Under the pieces are notes generated by a model. The model saw only the letters and a list, made by a program, of their open reading frames with translations, had not been told where the DNA came from and searched no databases. From Dermacentor variabilis (Eukaryota; Arthropoda; Arachnida; Ixodida; Ixodidae), in contig NC_134572.1 in assembly GCF_050947875.1 (NCBI RefSeq), forward strand, positions 132,921,105 through 132,985,104: a stretch of 64,000 nucleotides of DNA, written 5' to 3'. This document shows positions 1 through 8,832 of this stretch, one piece after another. The position numbers and the translations under genes are program-made. How positions within the stretch are numbered: position 1 is the first letter of the stretch; every line of letters begins with the position of its first letter.

Positions 1-121
1 AAATTGCACTAGAAAGCATATCATCACTTTGAAACACTAAACAAAAGCAATATGTAAAAAAAAAATCCTGCCTCAGGAAAAAAAACATCAGTAACAAACA
101 ATTTTGAGGCTGATTCCTACG
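1..121 (-). other. 3' untranslated part of the Gmr1-like element
   Basis: This is the sequence after the stop codon of the polyprotein on the minus strand. It is AT-rich and contains two T-rich runs on that strand. No polypurine tract followed by an LTR start can be seen before the window edge, so the 3' LTR is cut off. Confidence 0.5.
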
Positions 122-3100
122 TTAGGGGCTTCGACTTAAGCCATCGGCGTTACCGTTGAGACTCCCCTTTTTGTAACGCACCTCAAAGGAATATTGTTGT
201 AAAGCGAGGCTCCAGCGCAGGAGGCGGCCATTTTTGGGAGAGATGGTTTGCAGCCATTGGAGAGGGCAGTGATCCGTCTCAATGATAAACCTCGAGCCGG
301 CTAGATAGCATGACAATTTCTGAACGGCCCACACGAGACACGCACACTCTTTCTCGGTGGCGCTATACGCCTGCTCACGACTGGTCAGCTTACGACTAGC
401 ATACAGGACGGGGTGTTCTACTTCTCCATTTTCCCGTTGGCACAGTACAACGCCCATGCCTCGCTCACTAGCATCGCACTGAACAATGAACCCTTTTGTA
501 TAGTCTGGCGATCGTAGCACAGGCTGGCTTGTTAGGGCACTCTTTAGGGCGCTAAAAGCTCTTTCCTTTGTCTCGTCCCAGACGACTGTTTGAGGCTCTG
601 TCTTTCTTAGAGCATCCGTCAGGGGAGCCGCGATATCAGAGTACCTAGGGATGTACCTCTGATAGTAGCCGGCGACACCTAAGAACGACCGAATATCGGT
701 CTTTGTGCGCGGTTGCGGAAAGTCTCGCACAGCGGCCACTTTTATTTCAGAGGGGCGGCGACGACCCTGACCAATCACGTGACCGAGGTAGACAACCTCG
801 GCCTGTGCTAACTGGCACTTAGGAGCCTTTACTGTCAAGCCTGCTTCGCGCAGGCGGGTTAGCACTGCCCGCAAGTGTGTCATATGCTCAGACCAGGATG
901 CGGAGAATATCGCTACGTCGTCTAGATACGGTAAAGCGAATTCTTGCTGTCCCCGCAACACTTTATCCATGAGACTTGAAAAACAGTATGGCGCGTTCTT
1001 CAAACCAAAACTCAACACTTTAGGACGGAATGTTCCCATTGGTGAAATGAACGCCGCATACCTACTAGCCTCTTCTGTAAGTGGAACCTGCCAATAACCC
1101 CTGACAAGATCTAGGGTGGAAATAAACTGAGCGCTACTAACTTTCTCAAGGCGCTCCTCGATGTTAGGGATCGGATAAATTTGATCCTTAGTGATGGAAT
1201 TAAGCCTGCGGTAGTCGACGCAAGGACGAGGTTCCTTGCCCGGTACCTCAACTAAAATCAAAGGGGAGGTATAATCACTCTCACCTGCCTCAATAACACC
1301 GAGCTGTAGCATTTTCTTTACCTCAGCCTCCATAATATCGCTCTGGCGGGGTGACACCCGATACGCCTTGGATCGTACTGGCTCTGTGGAGGTAAGTTCT
1401 ATATCATGAGTAAGTACCGAAGCCCTACCAGGCCTCTCAGAGAACAGACCTTGAAACTCTTGTAATAGCTGGTGTAGTTCGGTTTTCTGCTCAGGCGACA
1501 GCGGTGCTTTACTGATAAGGTCACTAATGACTTGACCGGTGTCTTCCCTGTTCGTCACTGAGCCTAGTCCCGGAAGCTCGACCGGAAGCTCTTCAGGAAC
1601 GTTTACCATCATGCACACCACTGCTTCCCTTTGTCTATAAGGTTTGAGCAGATTACAGTGGTAAACTTGCTGTGCTTTCCGCTTTCCTGGCAGACTTACC
1701 ACGTAGTTAACGTCCGACAGTTTCTGAACAATTCGCGCTGGGCCCTCCCACTGCACGTCTAGTTTGTTGTTTAGCGATGTGCGCAATATCATGACCTCAT
1801 CGCCAACCTCAAAACGACGGGCCCTGGCTGTCCGATCATAATAAACCTTGGCCCTCTGCTGGGCCTTTGTCATTGCTTCACCTGACAACTCCTGTGCCCT
1901 TCTTAAGCGTTCGAGGAGCTTAAGCACGTACTCCACCACGACTGGGTCGTCGCCCCTACCTTCCCACGATTCTCGAAGCATGCGAAGCGGAGATCGAAGC
2001 GAGCGACCGTACACCAGTTCAGCTGGCGAAAACCCCGTAGCCGCGTGCGGCGCGGTCCTTAAAGCAAACATCACCCCAGGCAGACACAGCTCCCAGTCAG
2101 TTCGATGTTCAAAACACAACGCTCTCAACACGCGCTTCATGACGGAGTGGAGCTTCTCAACGGAATTCGACTGTGGGTGGTACACTGAGCTGTGTAACAG
2201 CTTTACCCCACACCTTTCGAGAAAAGTTGTCGTCAAAGCGCTAGTAAACACTGTGCCCTGATCTGATTGGATTTCCGCAGGGAAACCAACTCGCGCAAAT
2301 ATGGACAGTAGTGCATTAACTATCTCAACTGAGCTGAGTTCTTTAAGCGGCACTGCTTCAGGGAACTTGGTCGCTGGGCAGATCACAGTCAAAATGTGTC
2401 TGTACCCCGTGGCTGTTACCGGCAGAGGTCCCACAGTATCAATAACGAGCCGTCTAAAAGGCTCCGTAATGATAGGTACCAATTTCAACGGCGCCCTCGA
2501 TTTGTCCCCTGGTTTGCCCACCCGCTGACAAGTGTCACATGTCCTCACGAAATGGTCTGCGTCCCGAAAACACCCTGGCCAATAGTACTCTTGCAAGAGA
2601 CGGTCCTTAGTTTTCTTAACTCCTAGGTGTCCGGACCACGAACCCCCATGCGACAAGCGCAACAGATCCTGACGATAGCATTGAGGCACGACCAGCTGAT
2701 CGAACTCCACTCCTCTGCGGTCTAGATACTTCCGGTACAGGACTCCACCTCTTTCCACAAAACGCGCAGTTTTCCTGGCGATACCTTCTTTGACATTGCA
2801 GCGCACGTTTTCCAGGCTACCATCCTTTTTTTGCTCGGCAATCAAAGCCGACCGGCTGACTTTTAGCAACCTATCAAGTCCGTCTGACGTAGGCGCGATG
2901 AGCAAATCAGTAGATAGCTCTTCTAACTTTCCCGTGTCGGGCGTTTCCTCTCCAGTATCTGGCGCCTTTAACGTTACAGACTCAAGTTTATTCAGTTCGG
3001 GCGTGCTCGGAATATCAGCTTGCTGCGCCTCTGACCCTTTTTCGTTGTTTGATAACGTCGGCCCCGCAACTACCGCCTTTGCAGCGAGCTCCCGAACCTT

Positions 3101-4606
3101 CGATCTGGTTAAGGCCTGAACACTAGCTTCACCAAACAAAAGCCCCTTCTCGCGCAGGAGGTGATCGGACCTGTTTGAAAATAGGTACGGGTACTGGGGT
3201 GGCAGCATAGATGACACTGCCGCCTCTGTCTCAAGCGTTCCGAAAGGTCCTTCAATAAGCACCTTTGCTACCGGCAGACACACGCTATGAGCTTCCACGG
3301 CTTGCTTGATCCATGCGCACTCGCCCGTGAACATATGGGGTTCTACGTAAGACGGGTGAACTACATCCATCGTAGCTGCGGAATCGCGAAGCACTCGGCA
3401 CTCTTTCCCGTTCACGAGGAGGTCTCGCATGTAAGGCTCGAGAAGCTTCATGTTCTCGTCAGTGCTGCCTATTGAAAAAAAAACAACTTTTGGTGTTGTT
3501 TCCGGACACTGCGCCGAAAAGTGACCCGGCTTCTGGCACGTATAACAAACGCCCGCTCGCCTCATCTCGAACCGCTTTCTGCGTTTGGCTGCCGCCGTCT
3601 CTTTACGTCTGGTCGGACTGCTTTCACTCGCATCCGCACTACGCGTGTCCCCCTTTACTCTCATGGGTGTGAACTTCGGCCTCTCGAACTTCGAGCCAAA
3701 TTCACCCTTTTGACCATCCTTAGCTCCGCGAGCCCGACGCGTCACAAACTCCTCGGCTAGCTCAGCGGCTTTAGCCACCGTACAAACGTCTGGCCTATCC
3801 AAGACCCAGTATCGCACGTTCTCCGGTAACCGACTATAAAACTGTTCTAGCCCGAAACACTGCAGAACTTTATCGTGGTCACCAAACGCTTTCTCTTCTT
3901 TGAGCCACTCCTGCATGTTCGACATAAGCCTATACGCAAACTCTGTATATGACTCACTTTTGCCTTTCTCATTTTCCCGAAACTTCCGACGGAACGCCTC
4001 CGCAGACAGCCGGTACTTTTTTAGCAGACTCGATTTTACTTTGTCGAAATCCTCTGCTTCCTCTCTATCCAAGCGAGCGACTACGTCGGCCGCCTCGCCG
4101 GGTAACAAAGTGAGCAAGCGCTGTGGCCACGTTTCCCGAGAGAACCCCTGCTTCTCGCACGTTCGCTCAAAGTTAACCAGGAACAAACCAATGTCCTCTC
4201 CAAGCTTAAACGGCCGCATCAGGTCAGTCATTTTGAACAATACTCGTTCTCCTGCACCGTGTGCCTGACTTCCATTACGAGCGCGTTCCATCTCTATCTC
4301 GAGACGCTTCATTTCCAAAGCGTGTTGACGGTCACGCTCTTCTTTTTTCTCTTGTTGCTCTCGCTCTTTCTGTTCTTTACGTTCGCGCTCTTCTTTTTCT
4401 TTTTGCTCTTTAAGTTCGCGCTCCTGTCTTTTTGCAGTCTCTCTCTCTTCAATGGTCTCAAGGCATTCCGACAGCTCGTCATCCTCAGCCTCTAACTCAA
4501 GAATAGCCTTTATCAGTTCTGGTTTTCTTAGTTTGTCTGAGACATCCAGACCCAACTCTCTTGCAAGCTCCAACAATTTCGGTTTGCGCAACGACTTCAA
4601 ATCCAT
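122..4606 (-). CDS. Gag-Pol polyprotein, integrase-before-RT Ty3/gypsy type, 1494 aa
   Basis: This single ORF encodes the proteins for retrotransposition: capsid, protease, integrase, reverse transcriptase and RNase H. Domains seen: residues 1-40, a SAP-like helical module; 50-115, a strongly charged Glu/Lys/Arg coiled coil; 130-290, a Gag capsid whose second half (about 203-287) resembles SCAN domains; 354-367, a zinc knuckle CX2CX4HX4C; about 400-500, a protease-like stretch with Asp-Ser-Ala at 408-410 where Asp-Ser/Thr-Gly is usual; 653-693, an integrase HHCC finger (H653, H660, C690, C693); catalytic D723, D782 and E817 (D-34-E spacing); about 950-990, a GPY/F-like integrase tail; about 1095-1270, RT with YLDD at 1227-1230; 1371-1490, RNase H with D1378, E1418, D1445 and D1488. 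The start codon sits in a good Kozak context (GCCATGG). No stop or frameshift is present, so the copy is probably young, apart from the altered protease triad. Gag and Pol share one frame, with no visible recoding site. Confidence 0.93.
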   Translation of the reverse strand: MDLKSLRKPKLLELARELGLDVSDKLRKPELIKAILELEAEDDELSECLETIEERETAKRQERELKEQKEKEERERKEQKEREQQEKKEERDRQHALEMKRLEIEMERARNGSQAHGAGERVLFKMTDLMRPFKLGEDIGLFLVNFERTCEKQGFSRETWPQRLLTLLPGEAADVVARLDREEAEDFDKVKSSLLKKYRLSAEAFRRKFRENEKGKSESYTEFAYRLMSNMQEWLKEEKAFGDHDKVLQCFGLEQFYSRLPENVRYWVLDRPDVCTVAKAAELAEEFVTRRARGAKDGQKGEFGSKFERPKFTPMRVKGDTRSADASESSPTRRKETAAAKRRKRFEMRRAGVCYTCQKPGHFSAQCPETTPKVVFFSIGSTDENMKLLEPYMRDLLVNGKECRVLRDSAATMDVVHPSYVEPHMFTGECAWIKQAVEAHSVCLPVAKVLIEGPFGTLETEAAVSSMLPPQYPYLFSNRSDHLLREKGLLFGEASVQALTRSKVRELAAKAVVAGPTLSNNEKGSEAQQADIPSTPELNKLESVTLKAPDTGEETPDTGKLEELSTDLLIAPTSDGLDRLLKVSRSALIAEQKKDGSLENVRCNVKEGIARKTARFVERGGVLYRKYLDRRGVEFDQLVVPQCYRQDLLRLSHGGSWSGHLGVKKTKDRLLQEYYWPGCFRDADHFVRTCDTCQRVGKPGDKSRAPLKLVPIITEPFRRLVIDTVGPLPVTATGYRHILTVICPATKFPEAVPLKELSSVEIVNALLSIFARVGFPAEIQSDQGTVFTSALTTTFLERCGVKLLHSSVYHPQSNSVEKLHSVMKRVLRALCFEHRTDWELCLPGVMFALRTAPHAATGFSPAELVYGRSLRSPLRMLRESWEGRGDDPVVVEYVLKLLERLRRAQELSGEAMTKAQQRAKVYYDRTARARRFEVGDEVMILRTSLNNKLDVQWEGPARIVQKLSDVNYVVSLPGKRKAQQVYHCNLLKPYRQREAVVCMMVNVPEELPVELPGLGSVTNREDTGQVISDLISKAPLSPEQKTELHQLLQEFQGLFSERPGRASVLTHDIELTSTEPVRSKAYRVSPRQSDIMEAEVKKMLQLGVIEAGESDYTSPLILVEVPGKEPRPCVDYRRLNSITKDQIYPIPNIEERLEKVSSAQFISTLDLVRGYWQVPLTEEASRYAAFISPMGTFRPKVLSFGLKNAPYCFSSLMDKVLRGQQEFALPYLDDVAIFSASWSEHMTHLRAVLTRLREAGLTVKAPKCQLAQAEVVYLGHVIGQGRRRPSEIKVAAVRDFPQPRTKTDIRSFLGVAGYYQRYIPRYSDIAAPLTDALRKTEPQTVVWDETKERAFSALKSALTSQPVLRSPDYTKGFIVQCDASERGMGVVLCQRENGEVEHPVLYASRKLTSREQAYSATEKECACLVWAVQKLSCYLAGSRFIIETDHCPLQWLQTISPKNGRLLRWSLALQQYSFEVRYKKGSLNGNADGLSRSP

Positions 4607-5099
4607 GGCTGCTCTGAATGCTGCTTTCTCTACTGCTTACTATTGTCTTGCCGCAAACTAACCCGGCAGCAACGACAACCACAATTACCAGCTCTGTTTC
4701 TGACACTAACAAAAGCCTGGCAAAGCTCAGAAGAAGAAAGTCCCGCACTCACCAAACCTCGCAGCCAAGAGTCCAGCGCAGTCGTTCCGCTGCAGGCAAC
4801 CAGTCATCACACAGGGCTCGTTGCACTGCTCCCGGATCGTCGTTGAGCTGCTCAGCATACAGTCAACTGCATCTCTTCGCTGCTGGCCTCCGTTGTCGCG
4901 ATCTCACCGCTGGCAGACAGTTGTTTGAAGTCGGAGGCGATCTCACCGCTGCCAACCAGATGTTTGGATCGGACTGCTGGTACGATCGGTTGGGAACTCG
5001 GCGCTGACGCCCGTGGTTGTATCTGGGTCGCAATCCCCAAGGGTAGCGTTGGCCTGGCGGCCTGGGGTACAACTGGAAGCATCCGAAGGTCCCGGCAAA
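4607..5099 (-). other. 5' leader (and possibly the end of U5) of the Gmr1-like element
   Basis: Region between the LTR poly(A) signal and the Gag start codon. It contains an imperfect repeated segment of about 17 bp (around 4898-4915 and 4937-4954, sharing gcgatctcaccgctg). On the minus strand a splice-donor-like TTTGGTGAGT lies near 4750, which may be chance. Several CCA-preceded positions were examined as primer-binding sites, but none matched a tRNA 3' end that I could verify, so the LTR/leader border is left open. Confidence 0.45.
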
Positions 5100-5132
5100 G
5101 CATGAGTCGACTGGTAACAACGAAACAACTTG

Positions 5133-5138
5133 TTTATT
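5133..5138 (-). terminator. Poly(A) signal AATAAA in the LTR
   Basis: AATAAA on the minus strand downstream of the LTR TATA box. In a complete element the 3' LTR copy of this signal would end the transcript. Confidence 0.5.
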
Positions 5139-5247
5139 TTAACATCGCAAAGAGTTGGCGGTCAGGTTGACCGAAGTAGAGAGACGGGAGAGCACTTCAC
5201 TCAACAGAAGAAATCGGAGCCCTCTCTTTTGCGTCCGGGGGCAGCTG

Positions 5248-5255
5248 TTTTTATA
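5248..5255 (-). promoter_or_regulatory. TATA box of the 5' LTR
   Basis: Minus strand TATAAAAA, about 640 bases upstream of the Gag start codon and about 110 bases before the AATAAA signal. Transcription would be expected to start near 5220-5225, giving an R region of roughly 100 bases. Confidence 0.6.
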
Positions 5256-5293
5256 CTCTCGCAGTTGAGGGCAAGAAGGAACCCCTCAAAAGA

Positions 5294-5343
5294 CGAGCAC
5301 GATCTCGTAGCACCCTGTCGAGCACGATCTCGTAGCACCCTGT
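5294..5343. repeat. 25-bp perfect direct duplication in LTR U3
   Basis: Two adjacent identical 25-bp units at 5294-5318 and 5319-5343. Each contains the palindrome cgagcacgatctcg-type core. They lie just upstream of the LTR TATA box. Confidence 0.9.
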
Positions 5344-5359
5344 TGTAGCGCTGCCGGTC

Positions 5360-5549
5360 GGGCACAATGACTGTAATGAGAGGATGGTCCCTGCTTTGGC
5401 ATCGCCTGTTTCGGGCACAATGACTGGAATGAGAGGATGGTCCCTGCTTTGGCATCGCCTGTTTCGGGCACAATGACTGGAATGAGAGGATGATCCCTGC
5501 TTTGGCATCGCCTGTTTCGGGCACAATGACTGGAATGAGAGGATGATCC
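5360..5549. repeat. 53-bp tandem repeat, about 3.6 copies, in LTR U3
   Basis: Copies begin with gggcacaatgact at 5360, 5413, 5466 and 5519, an exact 53-bp period with only a few substitutions between units. The last copy stops near 5549. The position upstream of the LTR TATA box suggests enhancer-type repeats, as seen in other LTRs; that role is an inference. Confidence 0.9.
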
Positions 5550-5748
5550 TTTGCGGTCGCATCGCCGCAGTCGCGCCTGGAAACACCTGCCGATGAGTGT
5601 TGCGGCGACGACGATCGGGCCAAAATGTCTGCCGCCCCGCCGCAGTCGCGCCGGCAATACCACGTGTCGCAGGCGAAACGCAACAGTATCCTGAAAGAAT
5701 TTGATGTAGAAATCTTACAGCGATACTTGAAGCTACCGCGCGGGGTCA

Positions 5749-6239
5749 CCTAATTTCTTAATCAACTGGGCTTACCTATGTGTAACCGCTACCAATTAAT
5801 TAGCATTCATGTATATTCATCAAGTCGTTAGTTACCATCTGTCGAAGCCATTAAATCGTCAAAGGTCTTCGGTTTCTCATCGACAATTTGAGCGCTGTTT
5901 CCGTGCCATTGCTCTAACGTTTTGTTCGGTTGCATAAATTTTGGGATGGTGCTGTGTTATTTGCTGTTGATGAAATTACTGCCGCTCCTGCTTGAGCCAT
6001 TTACAGTGTTTCAGGGCAGACGTTTGGAATTAAACAAATAAATCACCAAATCATTTAATAAATCAATAAATCCGAAAATCAATAAAGAATCAAACTAATG
6101 AACGTTACGTTCATTAGTTCATAGTGCATGTGAGAAAACAATGAAAAAATATTCACATCGATGAATTAACTTTGTGCGAGACACCGAACCTGCCTCATAT
6201 CGTCCGCTTGTCCACTCAGTGCATTCCAGGAGAGAGTGC
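5749..6239. other. AT-rich spacer with a perfect hairpin
   Basis: No gene is seen. The stretch is AT-rich with repeated aataaatca-type words. It contains a perfect inverted repeat at 6093-6119, with 12-bp arms aactaatgaacg around a 3-base loop. Confidence 0.5.
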
Positions 6240-7150
6240 GCAATCTGAAACTCTGTCCCCGTAGGCTTTTCCTCCGTGCCCGCTCTCAAGGAGGGGAGCG
6301 AGCCCCTGGGCGAAGGGGTGAGCGACGCACGTAAAAATTCATCAAGGTCAACGGGGCCATTCGGCGAGGCCGACTGCGCGACCATTGCTGCGAATCTGAC
6401 GAAGGAACCCCTCTCGCGGAGGGACCATAAAAATCCCCAAACTCCGCCATCTTTGGAGTGGGAGCCGGGGGCTCGACTGGCGAGGGCGAGCGCGTGAGAG
6501 AAGGCTTGCAGCAACCGAGGGAAAGAGAGCAAGGGAGAAAGAAAGAAGGAGAAGGCGGAGGCGCGCGCGCAGAGAGCGAGGGAAAGCGCGCAGGCTGCCG
6601 CTGGCTCTCGGCGGCGGGGGAAGCGCGCAAGGACGGCCCAACATGGCGGATGGTCGGCAGCACCACTGGCTCCGCGTTCTCCGGCACCTCCGTCGGCGGT
6701 GACGGCCTCACGTACTCCGGTGAGTGGAGATCGTAAAACGTGCTCGGTCGCTCCTTGGGGTGGCCGCTGTCGCGGTACGAGAACTACCCGTGACCGGCGC
6801 CGAGCATTCGTCGGCCGGACGCCGAGTCCGGCGCTCGAGCGCGCCGTGCAGAATCGCGAGCGGCGCGTCTGCTAGTCCGTCTGCGAGATTTAGGCCTAGC
6901 GGGACACAAGAGGGGAGCGAAGCGACTGGGATGCGGTGCTTTTTTGATCGAGCGCCGCACACACGCACGCACGCGCGCTTCGCCTGACCGTTGGCTTGTT
7001 TGACGGCGCAGGCCGCCGCCTCCACGCTGCTGTTTTGTTTTCTCAGGGAGCGTCGAGAACGTTAGCAGAAGACGCGGCGCAGCCGACAGCCCCCCTCCCC
7101 CCCCCCCCCCCCACCTGCTCTCGCGTGACTGAGCGTGTCAGATTGGGCCC
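6240..7150 (+). promoter_or_regulatory. CpG-rich promoter-like block
   Basis: GC content and CpG density rise sharply compared with both flanks. A purine-rich 5'-UTR-like stretch leads into ATG codons and a consensus splice donor, and GC-rich sequence continues to a long poly(C) run at 7090-7112. This is the pattern of a host gene promoter with its first exon. No TATA box is evident. Which gene it drives cannot be told from this window. Confidence 0.5.
6650..6719 (+). CDS. Putative first coding exon of an unrecognised host gene
   Basis: An ATG at 6650 opens a reading frame of 23 codons plus one base, giving a Gly/Ser/Thr-rich peptide that begins MVGSTTGSAFSG. It ends at a strong splice donor (ccg followed by gtgagt; GT at 6720-6721). 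The frame is also open upstream to 6458, so the true start could be earlier. An earlier ATG at 6643, in a better Kozak context (acATGG), is in another frame and stops after about 19 codons; it could be an upstream ORF. No acceptor exon continuing this frame was recognised, so the gene probably continues after a very long intron. I do not recognise the protein. The exon could also be entirely untranslated. Confidence 0.35.
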
Positions 7151-8832
7151 TTATTACGTCCTCGTGTGGCCGTCTTTATATTGAGTGCGTCGGACGCGAT
7201 CAGTGGCCCGCTTCGTCGCGTTGTTCGACGCTAAATGCTCCCTGGGCTTTTACGTAGCAAAGGACCTGGCGCATTTAATCGAATTTGCACCTAAAGCGGT
7301 AATTGTTGCTTCATACAGTGTGAAAATGTGTGGAGTCCCTAACAATAGCTTTATTTGACCGGAGTGAATCGCCGCATTTATTTTGATTCAGTCATGGAGC
7401 GCCACTTCAATGAACAAGTCGGTGCGTTCTGCTTCCAACTGCAGCCAACGACCGCTGAAGTAAACAAAACTTCGAGGACAGGCATACAAGGAATGGAATA
7501 TATAGGATTAAGTGTTCCCTATGCTAGTAGCTTTAAGGGCGAATCCGGATGAAATCAAAATTATCTTTACATTTTAGCCTACGCTTAGAAATAAATAAAA
7601 CCTAATTGGGCAGCTCCACGGGAGAAGTCGTGCAAACCTCGGGCGTTATTATTTGATTAATAAAAACGAGTAAGCTTCCCGCAAGTTGTGGTACTCATAC
7701 AAGAATCTTCAGAAATTATAAATGTAAGAATTTGCCCTTGAACACTTAAGTAAACGCGTGCCGCTTACGTAACCTCTTAACTAACAAACAAATAAAAACT
7801 GATAACGAAGACGGGGTGTAAATTCGGCTACAGCGGCAAGTTGTGAATAGGAGAGTCGTTTTATTGATCTGTTGGAGCGAGCTGCCATGCCTCGACATTT
7901 TCGTCTTGGTGACAGATATGTGCAGATATTTGTCCAGAGTTTTCTGTGTAACCCTTCCAGATGCAGTTATGCGTCTACAAGAGAATATTTATTAATTTAC
8001 AAGAACATCACAGTCTTCGCTGTGCATTCTTTACGTTTTCTCTCCTTCAAATGACGTCAGTGCAGACGGCGCGCAGCATTCGGCTGAAGTGTGAGTTGAA
8101 ACACAGTTTGGAGTGCAGGGAAAGACTTAATGAATGTGGATACTGACCTCTTCATTGCAGTAGCTATTAGTCCAATGAATGTGGTTAAATGTGGGAGTTA
8201 GGAATTTTATAACAATGCGAGGTATTTATAATAATATTCAGACCTTGAAAACCAGCAGTGAGAAGGAAAATGCTATTTATACACAAGAATTAAGTAAGAG
8301 TAAAATATTTTCCCGCAATTTTGTTCGAAAACATTTGAAATTCACTGTAACGATATAGTGAAAAATGGGCATTGCTCTACTATTACTCACAGTTTCCTGT
8401 CCAACAAATATGATCGAGATACACGTGCTAGAGATCGGGTAATAATAGGAGGTATTCATTGTAATTAAACAAATGTACTAAGAAAGAATCAATAGTTTGG
8501 CGTCATTGAGTCCAAGAGTTACAGTAATTGCACAGACATAATTAAAATTTGTTCTTTAATTCACAGCTTATATTGTTATATGACTGAGGTGGAAAACACG
8601 GGTCATCAATCCAGTAACAACATGAGGTAATTGTTCTAAACTAAGTTGCGTTTGGACATTGATAACCACAATTTAAGACGAAATATATGCACAATAACTA
8701 AGAAATGATTCAATGTTTACGAACATTTACTTTGCCATGCGTTTCAAATTCATTCATATGTATCATGCATAGGATCCTAGAAAATCCAATGTATATATAT
8801 TTAATTCTTCGATAAGCTGTTTCTCTGCTATC
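7151..8832 (+). other. Non-coding, intron-like DNA
   Basis: No ORF with coding character, tRNA or recognised mobile element was found. Composition is ordinary and AT-leaning. If the exon at 6650-6719 is real, this is the start of its first intron. Confidence 0.4.

Larger units (their letters stand above)
1..5748 (-). mobile_element. Gmr1-like Ty3/gypsy LTR retrotransposon (3' end outside window)
   Basis: A long ORF encodes Gag, a protease-like segment, integrase, reverse transcriptase and RNase H in that order. It is preceded on the minus strand by an LTR-like region with TATA box, poly(A) signal and tandem repeats. The proposed outer end of the 5' LTR is at 5748, where the minus strand begins TGACCCCGCG; this boundary is inferred from the TG rule only. 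The 3' LTR must lie to the left of base 1, so the LTR pair cannot be compared and insertion age cannot be estimated. Integrase upstream of RT is the hallmark of the Gmr1 group of Ty3/gypsy elements (established knowledge). I did not identify a primer-binding site with confidence. Confidence 0.85.
5100..5748 (-). repeat. 5' LTR of the Gmr1-like element (inner border uncertain)
   Basis: Read on the minus strand, the region starts TGACCCC at 5748. It continues through a repeat-rich U3 (53-bp and 25-bp tandem repeats), reaches TATAAAAA at 5255-5248, and then a poly(A) signal AATAAA at 5138-5133. This is the expected U3-R-U5 order of a promoter-bearing LTR. The outer end is inferred and the inner end is not determined. 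The second LTR copy is off the window. Confidence 0.6.

Noticed and set aside
1848..4268. Plus-strand ORFs opposite the Gag-Pol gene
   Set aside because: They are antisense shadows of a strongly supported coding frame.
4745..4775. Primer-binding site of the Gmr1-like element beginning TGGCTGCGAGG on the minus strand
   Set aside because: It did not match the 3' end of any tRNA I could recall, and the adjoining LTR end lacks the expected CA border.
5201..5749. Overlapping minus-strand ORFs of 111-182 codons with repeated peptides
   Set aside because: All three frames stay open because they run through the 53-bp tandem repeat of the LTR. The unit is not a multiple of three, so each frame repeats the same words. 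Not coding.
6119..7025. Long ORFs on both strands near the CpG-rich block
   Set aside because: GC-rich sequence has few stop codons. The peptides are Arg/Pro/Ser-rich with no domain. Only the short frame ending at the splice donor is kept, as a tentative exon.
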